Positions 1 to 7,325 of a stretch of DNA of 36,361 nt are shown one piece after another; the first letter of the stretch is position 1, and the number at the start of each line of letters is the position of its first letter. This stretch comes from Desulfobacterales bacterium. Lineage in GTDB: Bacteria; Desulfobacterota; Desulfobacteria; Desulfobacterales; SKZT01. The stretch spans positions 1 to 36,361 of the forward strand of contig JAGYNR010000012.1 of assembly GCA_018399715.1 (NCBI GenBank). Reading direction: 5' to 3'. The notes below the pieces were generated by a model. The model saw only the letters and a program-made list of their open reading frames with translations. It made no database searches and had not been told where the DNA came from. A program made the position numbers and the translations under genes.

Positions 1-45
1 AAATACTCTATGTATGTCTGTGGTTAAAATTTTCGTCTTCCTTGT

Positions 46-81
46 TCTTAACGAAAAATCCTGGTTTTCGTTCGGGCACTA
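46..81 (-). repeat. 36-bp palindromic dispersed repeat, copy 1
   Basis: This 36-bp unit is an exact reverse complement of the copy at 36325-36360 and differs by one base from the copy at 4164-4199. It contains an imperfect hairpin with arms AACGAAAA and TTTTCGTT around a short CCAGGA-type loop, plus a GTGCCCG flank on one side. It begins within two bases of the stop codon of the minus-strand gene ending at 83, so it lies in the 3' end of that transcript. It could act as a REP-like element or weak terminator. No transposase is nearby. Confidence 0.85.
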
Positions 82-82
82 T

Positions 83-2494
83 TTATAGTTGTTTTTCAAA
101 GGCTTTCAGCAAACCATTCATTTGCGCCGGATTGGAGATGTCAAGATTGTTTTCCGTCGCAATTTTCAGAATGATTTCAAGATTTATACCTTTATCAGCC
201 ATACGTTGTATTATCAAAGTATTTTCTTTCTGGTATCGCTCAAAATCTTTTCCAACGTCATCAATTTGCTTAAAAAGATTGTTTTTCAGTTCCTGAACAT
301 CAGGCCGGTTCGGCAAACGATTAATTTGTTTTCGTGCCTCATCCAATTGCCCCTTTTCGACAAATTTTTTGGATTTTTCAATTATTTCATCAATCTGTCG
401 GTTTATAAGGCTGGAATCTTCAGCATCATCAATTTGCTTAAAAAGATTGTTTTTCAGTTGTCGAACATCATCAGGCTGGTCCGGCAGACGCCTGACCTCT
501 TGACGGGCCCGATTGAACATACCTTTTTCGACTAAAGATTTTGCCTCTTTAATGACATTATCAATCAGATGATTGATCCTTTTTGCTTCTTGAGCCTGAT
601 TAATTTGACTCAGAAAATTTGTTTTCAGTTCGTCGATTCCTGGTTTGTCGGGTAGGCCATTTATGATTCGCCTTGCTTCATTAAACTGTTCCTTTTCTAT
701 GCATGATTTTGCCGATTCAACGGCTTCATTCAAAAGCTGTTTAACGGTAATTTGCTCCAGAATTTCATCAATCTCTCCGATACATTTCTGCTTGAAATTT
801 TCAGCAGGACCCTGACAAGACGTAGCCAAGAGCTTTTGTTTAATGTGTTCACAACGATTACTGATCTGCTGGAAATTATCTTCTTCAGAAAAATTGATGT
901 CGGCATGTATTATATTGCGAAATATGGTACTTGAGTCAACATCATCGGCGGCATCATCGTCTTTGAATCGGGGCAGAATTTCCAGCGCCATATCTAAAGC
1001 CGCCTGATATCGTTCGGTCTTCAAGTAGGCAAAAGCAATATACATACCAGGTCGGGCAGCCAGCATGGGCCGGATAGGTGGAGGACCATACAGGTCAATA
1101 ATTTCCTGCCAGGCTTGGTTGTTCATTAATCGATTGATAGCAATCTGCAGGGGAAATGCGCAGGCATCCCGAAGGCATTCCGTAACCGGTTTGTTCATGT
1201 CACTCCGGCAAAGTTGCATCTGAGATAAGGGAATCAGAAACCGGTGCATAGGGATATGAGCAATAAATCCGGCCATAGCGATGACTGACTCCACTTGAGG
1301 TCCTTCTAATGACTGCAAACCGAAACGAAATTCATCCCATTCCAGAAACCGGCTCATCAGCTTTAAGACCGGGTCAAAGGAAAGACATCCTGAGTGTTCC
1401 CGGCCGTCAACATCAAATTCGGCACTATCGTCAGCTCTAATGCTCCCTGTATAGCGAGAAAATTCGGGATAAAATACCATAAACCAGTAACGCATCATCG
1501 ATAGAAACCCATCGGCGCCATCCTGAATTTTTCTCAGGTCAAGACCGGTCTGGTGATGAACGCGAGAGGCATATGCCCTGTCCAGCCATACCAACGCTGA
1601 GACGGCCTCCAGCCAACGCGGAAGAAAACCCGACCGTTTCAGAATCGCCTGAGTATCGTTGATTGTTTTACTGCATTCCCGGTCCATCACAGTAGCGACT
1701 TGAGTATAAAACTGCCGTAGGTCTTCCCAGGCTTCGGTTATTTCGTCATTTCGAACCATACGCCACAGCAGTACTTTTACAAAACGTCTCCAGTAACGTT
1801 CGTAAGCTTCGATATCTTTCTGTTCACTGCTGATAGTAATCAGATTCCGAAGAACAGCAGGCTGGTCACCATCAATCAAAAGCATTTTTTCCAGGCTATT
1901 TCTTGTTTCGGTCAGATTACCGGCGATATAATCTTTATTTGCGGTCGCTGCCAGTTCTTGCAAGCTGTGGAGTAACCCTACACCGACAGCTTGGCTTTTC
2001 TGCCGTTTTATATCAGATGACGGCGGGATCACTGCGTTAAATACCATTTTGGCCTGATCAGCTATACCTGTATGGCCGTTCATAAATTCGCGGATTGTTT
2101 CTGCTGTATCGGGCGATACCTCCGGCAGAAGCCTTTCCAGTTTTTCCCGAACCACCTGATAAACGGCATCATCAGAAGAAGCCATCATCTGTAGCAGGCC
2201 AACCGGCACAAAGCCTGGAAATATCTGGTCACCGGAGCAAAAATATGTTCCCAGTTCATTTAGAAAAAGGCCGGCGGTTTCTGCCATTCCCAGCGACAGC
2301 GCATATCGTCCCCCTAAATAGAGAAGTGTTGGATCCCGATATCCATCTTCAAAAGACATTACCAGTCGGTCAAGTATTCGCTGGCGCGTCATCACATCAT
2401 ATTGTTCTGGGACATTGTCAGAAAATATCGTATTTTTCTTCAAAATGTCGTGCTTTCGGTAATTTTCATTGATTGATGGGCCCAGTCTTTTCAT
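83..2494 (-). CDS. 803-aa protein with three C-terminal 56-residue helical repeats, function unknown
   Basis: I do not recognise the family of the first ~580 residues, which look soluble and helix-rich with no signal peptide or membrane segment. The N-terminal part has TPR-like runs such as DPTLLYLGGRYALSLGMAET. From about residue 585 there are three tandem units of ~56 residues with the pattern A(K)xxxExGxxxxARxxxxxLPDxPxxxxLKxNLxxQI, each a likely helical hairpin. The last two units share a 34-bp identical DNA stretch. The ATG follows the stop of the upstream beta-propeller gene directly (TAAATG), so the two are translationally linked. A role as a scaffold or adaptor working with the propeller protein is inference from architecture only. 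A sigma-54-type promoter at 3682-3667 probably drives both genes. Confidence 0.85.
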   Translation of the reverse strand: MKRLGPSINENYRKHDILKKNTIFSDNVPEQYDVMTRQRILDRLVMSFEDGYRDPTLLYLGGRYALSLGMAETAGLFLNELGTYFCSGDQIFPGFVPVGLLQMMASSDDAVYQVVREKLERLLPEVSPDTAETIREFMNGHTGIADQAKMVFNAVIPPSSDIKRQKSQAVGVGLLHSLQELAATANKDYIAGNLTETRNSLEKMLLIDGDQPAVLRNLITISSEQKDIEAYERYWRRFVKVLLWRMVRNDEITEAWEDLRQFYTQVATVMDRECSKTINDTQAILKRSGFLPRWLEAVSALVWLDRAYASRVHHQTGLDLRKIQDGADGFLSMMRYWFMVFYPEFSRYTGSIRADDSAEFDVDGREHSGCLSFDPVLKLMSRFLEWDEFRFGLQSLEGPQVESVIAMAGFIAHIPMHRFLIPLSQMQLCRSDMNKPVTECLRDACAFPLQIAINRLMNNQAWQEIIDLYGPPPIRPMLAARPGMYIAFAYLKTERYQAALDMALEILPRFKDDDAADDVDSSTIFRNIIHADINFSEEDNFQQISNRCEHIKQKLLATSCQGPAENFKQKCIGEIDEILEQITVKQLLNEAVESAKSCIEKEQFNEARRIINGLPDKPGIDELKTNFLSQINQAQEAKRINHLIDNVIKEAKSLVEKGMFNRARQEVRRLPDQPDDVRQLKNNLFKQIDDAEDSSLINRQIDEIIEKSKKFVEKGQLDEARKQINRLPNRPDVQELKNNLFKQIDDVGKDFERYQKENTLIIQRMADKGINLEIILKIATENNLDISNPAQMNGLLKAFEKQL
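258..459 (-). repeat. In-gene tandem repeat with 34-bp identical blocks
   Basis: The 34 bases at 258-291 recur exactly at 426-459, a period of 168 bp or 56 codons. A diverged third block lies one further period away, near 594-627. They encode the LKxNLFKQIDD segment of the helical repeats at the C-terminus of the 803-aa protein. The exact identity at DNA level suggests recent duplication or gene conversion between units. Confidence 0.85.
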
Positions 2495-3607
2495 TTAAAC
2501 TCCTGTCATAACGGGATTGCCAAACAGGCGAACGTTTTTCCCGGTATAGCAGAGCAGAACACTCTCAGCAGCGGCCGGCAGAAACTTTCGGATTCCCTGG
2601 TGTTCATCATAAAGCATAATATCCTGATCACATACGGAAAAAAGTCGACCGTCATCAGTCAATCCCACCGCGATTAAAGTGTTAGGTCGCGACGGGTCAT
2701 AGATAATTTTGATGCTCTGGATTTCAAAACCAGTCCTGACCCTACAGTTAGGAAGGATTCTAATGGCTTGCCAGGGAAACCAATCAATAATACCACCCGG
2801 ATAAGCAAAAACAGAACATTGTGCCCTATGGTTATGGGCGGTGGTCTTGACCGGTCTTTCAGTCACGGCAACCTGTTTCCGTTGCCATGTACCGGTTTCG
2901 ATGCAGCTTATCGTAGTGTGGTCTTCAAGCATATATAATTTCGGCGTTTCCGTATTTATATCATTCACCCAGAAATCATCGGGATTTCCTGGAATTTTCC
3001 GGGCCGTTAACTCATTACCGTTACGATCCAGGAGATGCAGGGTTCTGGTCTTGTCAAAAACGGCAGTTAGATTTGGAGATATGGGCACGATCTTGGTAGG
3101 TAGGGAAAGCAAACGCACGTCACCGCATTGCCACAGCAAACTGGCGTTATTGTCCCAAGCCAGAACCCGTCCATCCCAAAATGCGGCAAACAGATCCCCG
3201 TTAATCCCTGTCGTTAAACAGTGAATGGGCACGTCGTCATAGAAAGCCTTTCGCAAAAAGGTTTTTTTAGTCCCTTCCATGTCATTGAAGATAAAAAGGG
3301 AACCCTCCCAGTCAGAAACAACCAGACCGTTACACCAGACCGCGTCAAGAAAACATTTGAAATGCATGTCGGGCAAAAACCAGCGTCTGGCCGGGTCCGG
3401 CCGGTTGAAGTGAAAAACTTTGACTTCATAACCATCTGTCACCCACAGCCGGTAATCGTCCTCAATAAACCAGGAGACTAAAACCGTCATGCCGACCATG
3501 AATTCAATATCTCTTGACCCGACTGGTGATGAATCCGTGTTGCTGGACACACTCGTCTTCTTAGACACGTTTTGTTCGGATTTTTTTCGAATACGGGTTT
3601 TGTTCAT
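2495..3607 (-). CDS. Beta-propeller-like protein
   Basis: This 370-aa protein has a basic, Ser-rich N-terminal tail (~35 residues), then repeated short beta-strand segments of roughly 40-50 residues that end in WD/PQQ-like strands. Examples are GSLFIFND, GRVLAWDN, TRTLHLLDRNGN, GRLFSVCDQDIMLYDE and NVRLFG. This pattern fits one propeller of about six or seven blades. No signal peptide is visible, so a cytoplasmic interaction platform is likely. It is the first gene of a two-gene minus-strand operon; the next gene starts immediately at its stop codon. The ribosome-binding site is weak. Beta-propeller proteins accompany some MoxR-VWA gene sets, and a MoxR-VWA set is encoded in this locus, but a direct role is inference. 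Blade count is uncertain because the repeats are degenerate. Confidence 0.8.
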   Translation of the reverse strand: MNKTRIRKKSEQNVSKKTSVSSNTDSSPVGSRDIEFMVGMTVLVSWFIEDDYRLWVTDGYEVKVFHFNRPDPARRWFLPDMHFKCFLDAVWCNGLVVSDWEGSLFIFNDMEGTKKTFLRKAFYDDVPIHCLTTGINGDLFAAFWDGRVLAWDNNASLLWQCGDVRLLSLPTKIVPISPNLTAVFDKTRTLHLLDRNGNELTARKIPGNPDDFWVNDINTETPKLYMLEDHTTISCIETGTWQRKQVAVTERPVKTTAHNHRAQCSVFAYPGGIIDWFPWQAIRILPNCRVRTGFEIQSIKIIYDPSRPNTLIAVGLTDDGRLFSVCDQDIMLYDEHQGIRKFLPAAAESVLLCYTGKNVRLFGNPVMTGV

Positions 3608-3666
3608 CGTTATTTGCTTTTTCAGGATAATTCTTTCTTTTTGGTTTTATCGCTATTCTTCAAATA

Positions 3667-3682
3667 AGCAATTTAGATGCCA
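3667..3682 (-). promoter_or_regulatory. Candidate sigma-54 promoter for the propeller operon
   Basis: Read on the minus strand, the sequence is TGGCATCTAAATTGCTT. It has GG (-24) and GC (-12) separated by exactly ten bases, and TTGCT at the -12 box. The consensus is TGGCACG-N4-TTGCW. Transcription would start near 3656, about 50 bases before the ATG at 3607. It is one of three such sites placed in front of the three operons of this locus. Confidence 0.6.
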
Positions 3683-3942
3683 TTTTTTTTACGCAAGTCA
3701 TTTTCAATGAGATAAACGGCCTGAACTTTTTGATAGTAACAATAGAAGCAATTGAAATTTATAGCAATTTTCTTTTCGATGACTATATATAAAAATACAA
3801 AAATTATGTCAAGAAATAAAAGGTTTCCATTTTGTGATTTTGATGACTTGAGTTCGAATTTACTATAGGACAACGATGATTGCAGTCAAAATCGGTGTCG
3901 ATATTGATCTTGTTGGCATAAGTTAAAATATTTGACACTTTT

Positions 3943-3966
3943 GTCTAAAAAATAGACATTCGTCTA
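3943..3966. promoter_or_regulatory. Possible activator-binding cluster of GTCTA half-sites
   Basis: GTCTA at 3943-3947 and TAGAC at 3953-3957 form an inverted repeat with a five-base A tract between them. A third GTCTA follows at 3962-3966. The cluster lies about 130 bases upstream of the plus-strand sigma-54-like -12 box, a usual distance for an enhancer. A TTGACA at 3932-3937 overlaps its edge but has no good -10 partner. The same cluster was not found before the third promoter. Confidence 0.3.
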
Positions 3967-4082
3967 AATTTGGGTTATTTACCATGAAAAAGATTATAAC
4001 GCTAAATACCTAATAACCTATTGATATTGATTTAGTGAAATAAAATATAGTATATCATTTTTATAATATGCCTTAATTTTTA

Positions 4083-4098
4083 TGGCATAATTATTGCT
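4083..4098 (+). promoter_or_regulatory. Candidate sigma-54 promoter for the VWA/kinase/stator/Clp operon
   Basis: The sequence TGGCATAATTATTGCT matches the sigma-54 pattern: GG at 4084-4085, ten bases, then GC at 4096-4097 within TTGCT. Expected transcription start is near 4109, giving a leader of about 137 bases that contains the palindromic repeat at 4164-4199. It shares the TGGCAT...TTGCT form with the divergent site at 3682-3667. Confidence 0.65.
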
Positions 4099-4163
4099 GA
4101 AACTAATACTTAAAATCAATTTAATTTAATATTGAATTTCAATTCAACTAAAATTTCTATAGT

Positions 4164-4199
4164 TAGTGCCCGAACGAAAACTAGGATTTTTCGTTAAGA
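4164..4199 (+). repeat. 36-bp palindromic dispersed repeat, copy 2
   Basis: Identical to the outer two copies except for one base in the loop (CTAGG instead of CCAGG). It lies in the predicted 5' leader of the plus-strand operon, 46 bases before the first ATG, where its hairpin (AACGAAAA/TTTTCGTT) could affect the transcript. Confidence 0.85.
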
Positions 4200-4245
4200 C
4201 CAATGTATAGTATAGATTGTGAATTTATAAGGAAAGGGTAATATT

Positions 4246-5790
4246 ATGAAAAAAATTATTTTTGTCTTAATATTTACAGGGGTTCTCTTTTTGGGAGTAT
4301 CGCAATCGGCATACAGTCAAAAAGAAACGAAAACCGAATTACAGCCATTGAAACTCGATATTCTGCTGGTTTTGGACAATTCGGGAAGTATGAAAAAAAA
4401 TGATCCTCAATTTTTAACGCGTGAGGTTGTTACTAATTTTTTGGATAGTCTTGGAGAAAATGCTCGTTTGGGGATGGTTATTTTTGATCAGGAGGCTACC
4501 CTTGCTGAACCTCTTGAGCGTGTGACGGATCCGAAGACTAGGACTGAGTTTTTAAAAAGTATAGATGATGTGAACTATAAAGGTCAGTTTACCAATAGCC
4601 CGGCAGCCATCGAACGAGCGGTTTATGAACTAAAAACCCACGGAAGAAAAGATGCACAAAAAGTTATCATTTTCTTGACAGACGGGATTGTCGATTCAGG
4701 GAACAAGACCCGGGATCTTGAAAGGGAAAAATGGCTAAAAGAAGATCTGACCCGGGAGAGTAAGAAGTTGGGAATTCGAATCATCGGTATTGCTTTTACG
4801 AATAATGCTGATTTTTCCCTGATCCAGACGTTGGCTATCAAAACGGATGGAGAATATTTTAGAGCATATAAAGCAGAAGATATTCGGGGGGTCTTTAAAA
4901 ACATAAACGAAATTATCAACAAACCTCCATCCACACCAGAGGTTACAGCGGTAAAGCCTAAAGTTAAAGCAGCAAAGCCCAAAATTGAAACGACTTCAAC
5001 CATTCCCCCATCGTCTCAAAAAGGCGATCTTTATCTACCGCTTGTCATAGCAGGGATAATTGCTATTTTCGTGGTTGCCGCTCTTATTTTTGTGTTTAAA
5101 AGAAAACCAAAAAAGAATATTCCGCCGGAGACTTCAGCACCGGAAATAAATTTCATACCACCTGCTGAATTAATTGATGTCAACAGTATTATTTCGGACA
5201 AAACGATACTTCTGAAAAAAAATAAAATAAAAATTGGACGTAATCCGGATAGCGATCTTGATATTGTAATTCCCAAAGATACTGTATCCAGCCTGCACGC
5301 TACTATCGAGTTTAAAGATGACTATTTTTATCTTGAAGACCAAAGAAGTACGAATAAAACGTATCTAAATAGCCAAGAAATAACGGCTAATCAACCGGTC
5401 AAATTGAAAAGTGGGGATATTATCAAATTTGATATTTTTGAGTTTAAATTTGTGTTGCCTGATCAGCTTCAGGCAGGGGGAACGAGAATTTCTGTAAAAG
5501 AACCGCAAAAAAGTGGAACCGTTTTAAGGCCCAAAAAATCAGACGGGCTTCAAAATGAACATTTGCCTCAACCCGAAAAGATAAAAGAATCTTCAGAAAA
5601 AAAGCCCGAAGATCAGGCACCTGACCAGGAAAACAAAACTCTGGTCAAGCCGGGGATGTGCCCAAACCACCCCGCCCGAAAGGCTACAGAACTCTGTCCA
5701 GTTTGTAAAAGAGCATATTGTAAACAATGTATGTCGGAAAAAGATGGAAAATATATGTGTGTTGATTGTGCAAAAAATCTTAATCAATAA
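4246..5790 (+). CDS. Secreted VWA domain, transmembrane helix, cytoplasmic FHA domain and B-box-like zinc finger
   Basis: Residues 1-25 are a signal peptide. Residues ~38-225 form a VWA domain with an intact MIDAS (DNSGS at ~44-48, later Thr, and LTDG at ~145). A Pro/Lys-rich linker leads to a single membrane helix at ~263-285 with a basic KRKPKK stop. Residues ~325-400 are an FHA domain (GRNPDSD, SSLHA, TNKTYLN), which binds phosphothreonine peptides. The last ~45 residues carry CPNH, CPVC, CKQC and CVDC pairs, resembling a B-box zinc finger. The topology places the metal-dependent VWA outside and the phosphopeptide reader inside. It is the first gene of the operon; the next genes are Ser/Thr kinases, the likely writers for its FHA domain. 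The ATG is preceded by a GGAAAGG ribosome-binding site. Confidence 0.9.
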   Translation: MKKIIFVLIFTGVLFLGVSQSAYSQKETKTELQPLKLDILLVLDNSGSMKKNDPQFLTREVVTNFLDSLGENARLGMVIFDQEATLAEPLERVTDPKTRTEFLKSIDDVNYKGQFTNSPAAIERAVYELKTHGRKDAQKVIIFLTDGIVDSGNKTRDLEREKWLKEDLTRESKKLGIRIIGIAFTNNADFSLIQTLAIKTDGEYFRAYKAEDIRGVFKNINEIINKPPSTPEVTAVKPKVKAAKPKIETTSTIPPSSQKGDLYLPLVIAGIIAIFVVAALIFVFKRKPKKNIPPETSAPEINFIPPAELIDVNSIISDKTILLKKNKIKIGRNPDSDLDIVIPKDTVSSLHATIEFKDDYFYLEDQRSTNKTYLNSQEITANQPVKLKSGDIIKFDIFEFKFVLPDQLQAGGTRISVKEPQKSGTVLRPKKSDGLQNEHLPQPEKIKESSEKKPEDQAPDQENKTLVKPGMCPNHPARKATELCPVCKRAYCKQCMSEKDGKYMCVDCAKNLNQ

Positions 5791-5807
5791 ATATATAAAG
5801 GGGAAAG

Positions 5808-7313
5808 ATGGACGTAAAACTTGAAATTATCAAAGGACCTGAACGCGGGAAAATATTTTCCATCAACGAGGTTACTACATGTATCGCTGGACGCAGCAAA
5901 GATGCTCGTTTCAGATTTTCCGAAGATGATCCTTATATATCCCGAAGACATTTTCTTCTGGAAATCTCACCCCCAAAAGTTTTCTTTAGAGATCTGGATG
6001 TCACCAATCCCTCCAGAATCAACGATCTCTATGTTGAAGAAGCGGAACTTTCTGACGGCGATATCATTGAAGTCGGCTACACCCAACTCAAGGTGTTTTT
6101 GAAACCAGACATCCGTACAAAAACTATCCGGTGTGTGAAATGCGGAAAAATCATAACGGTTTATGAAGACGAAAATCCCAAACAGGTTTGTAATGATTGT
6201 GCGAAAAAAGAAGAAACCATTCGAATTTCCGGGACACCGTCCCAGGCACCTTTGAAAATCACCTGTTCTTGCGGTAAAGACCTGACAAAATTTGCAGACA
6301 GTGATGGAAGGGCGCGGGAACTTTTGGGCATCGTTACCTATGCTTGTAAAAAGTGTCTTCCACCAAAAGGAGAGGATGCCGGGAAAAAGATCAACGATTA
6401 TGAAGTGATCAGAAAGGTGGGTGAAGGCGGTTTCGGTAAAGTCTATCTTGCATATCATTCTCCTACCTGCAGGTTGGTTGGGCTAAAGGAAATGAATATC
6501 TTCAATAAACAACTCGGGGCCCGGTTTAACCGAGAAATAAGAATCATGCGTCAAATAGCTCACAACAATATCTTGTGTTATGTGGACAACGGTCAGGACA
6601 AAAATACAGGCAAGCCCTATCTCACCATGGAGTTTGCCTCCAAGGGAAGCTTGGAGGATTTAATGATGCAAAATAACGGTTCCCTGGAACCTAAGTCTAC
6701 CGTTCAGTATATCATTCAGGTACTAAATGGTTTGGAATTTATTCATCGCCAGGGAATTGTTCACCGCGATATCAAGCCCGAAAACATTCTTCTTAAAAGC
6801 AACGGCGAAGGAAAAGGAAAATGGACCCCGAAAATTGCTGATTTCGGACTTGCCAGGGAATTTTCAAAAATCGGCGGCTCAAATCTTACCGGTTTAGGCA
6901 AGGCCATGGGTACTGTCCTGTATATGCCGCCGGAACAAATAACAGATGCCCATAATGCACGTGAACCCGCAGATATTTACGCCACGGGCGTCACGCTATA
7001 TCACCTTCTGACCGGGAAATACCCTTTCAATTTCCCTTCTCCTTTGGACATTTTAAAATTTTACCAGGAGAACAAACACCGTGCAAATTCCCCAGAGGCG
7101 GCGCTTCGATTAATGATGCAAATACAAAGGCTCAAAGTTCCTCACCAGATCGTTTTTGAAGAGGAGCCCATACCGATCAAACAAAGGAATGCCTCTATTC
7201 CATCTGATCTGGGCCAGGTGGTGGACAGAGCGATTAAAAAACCGCTTGAAGAAAGATTTCAAAGTGCAACTGAATTTAGAAGCCGATTGGAAACGGCTAT
7301 CGATAAACTTTGA
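5808..7313 (+). CDS. FHA-zinc ribbon-Ser/Thr protein kinase
   Basis: This 501-aa cytoplasmic protein begins with an FHA domain (residues ~5-95, with GRSKDA and SRRH). Two zinc-ribbon-like segments follow: CVKCG...CNDC at ~108-130 and CSCG...CKKC at ~148-185. A complete Hanks-type kinase domain spans ~195-500. Seen in it are the glycine loop GEGGFGKVY, lysine in LKEM (~226), HRDIKPENILL (~317), DFGLA (~343) and MPPEQ. All catalytic residues are present, so it should phosphorylate Ser/Thr targets, probably including partners with FHA domains. No membrane segment is seen; the membrane link may come from the preceding VWA-FHA protein. It starts 17 bases after that gene, with AAAGGGGAAAG as ribosome-binding site. 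Confidence 0.93.
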   Translation: MDVKLEIIKGPERGKIFSINEVTTCIAGRSKDARFRFSEDDPYISRRHFLLEISPPKVFFRDLDVTNPSRINDLYVEEAELSDGDIIEVGYTQLKVFLKPDIRTKTIRCVKCGKIITVYEDENPKQVCNDCAKKEETIRISGTPSQAPLKITCSCGKDLTKFADSDGRARELLGIVTYACKKCLPPKGEDAGKKINDYEVIRKVGEGGFGKVYLAYHSPTCRLVGLKEMNIFNKQLGARFNREIRIMRQIAHNNILCYVDNGQDKNTGKPYLTMEFASKGSLEDLMMQNNGSLEPKSTVQYIIQVLNGLEFIHRQGIVHRDIKPENILLKSNGEGKGKWTPKIADFGLAREFSKIGGSNLTGLGKAMGTVLYMPPEQITDAHNAREPADIYATGVTLYHLLTGKYPFNFPSPLDILKFYQENKHRANSPEAALRLMMQIQRLKVPHQIVFEEEPIPIKQRNASIPSDLGQVVDRAIKKPLEERFQSATEFRSRLETAIDKL

Positions 7314-7325
7314 TGATGGTGAGAT

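Larger units (their letters stand above)
3608..4245. other. 638-bp AT-rich divergent intergenic region
   Basis: This region separates the minus-strand propeller operon from the plus-strand kinase/stator operon and holds no convincing gene. It contains two outward-facing sigma-54-like promoters (3682-3667 minus, 4083-4098 plus), three GTCTA half-sites at 3943-3966, an AACCTAT box at 4015-4021 and copy 2 of the dispersed palindrome at 4164-4199. It is distinctly more AT-rich than the flanking genes. Confidence 0.8.

Noticed and set aside
258-459. Insertion or phase-variable repeat in the leftmost gene
   Set aside because: The repeat unit keeps the reading frame (168 bp) and encodes a regular protein repeat, so it is a coding tandem repeat.
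3932-3960. Sigma-70 promoter from TTGACA at 3932
   Set aside because: No acceptable -10 box lies at 16-18 bases; the sigma-54-like site downstream explains the operon better.
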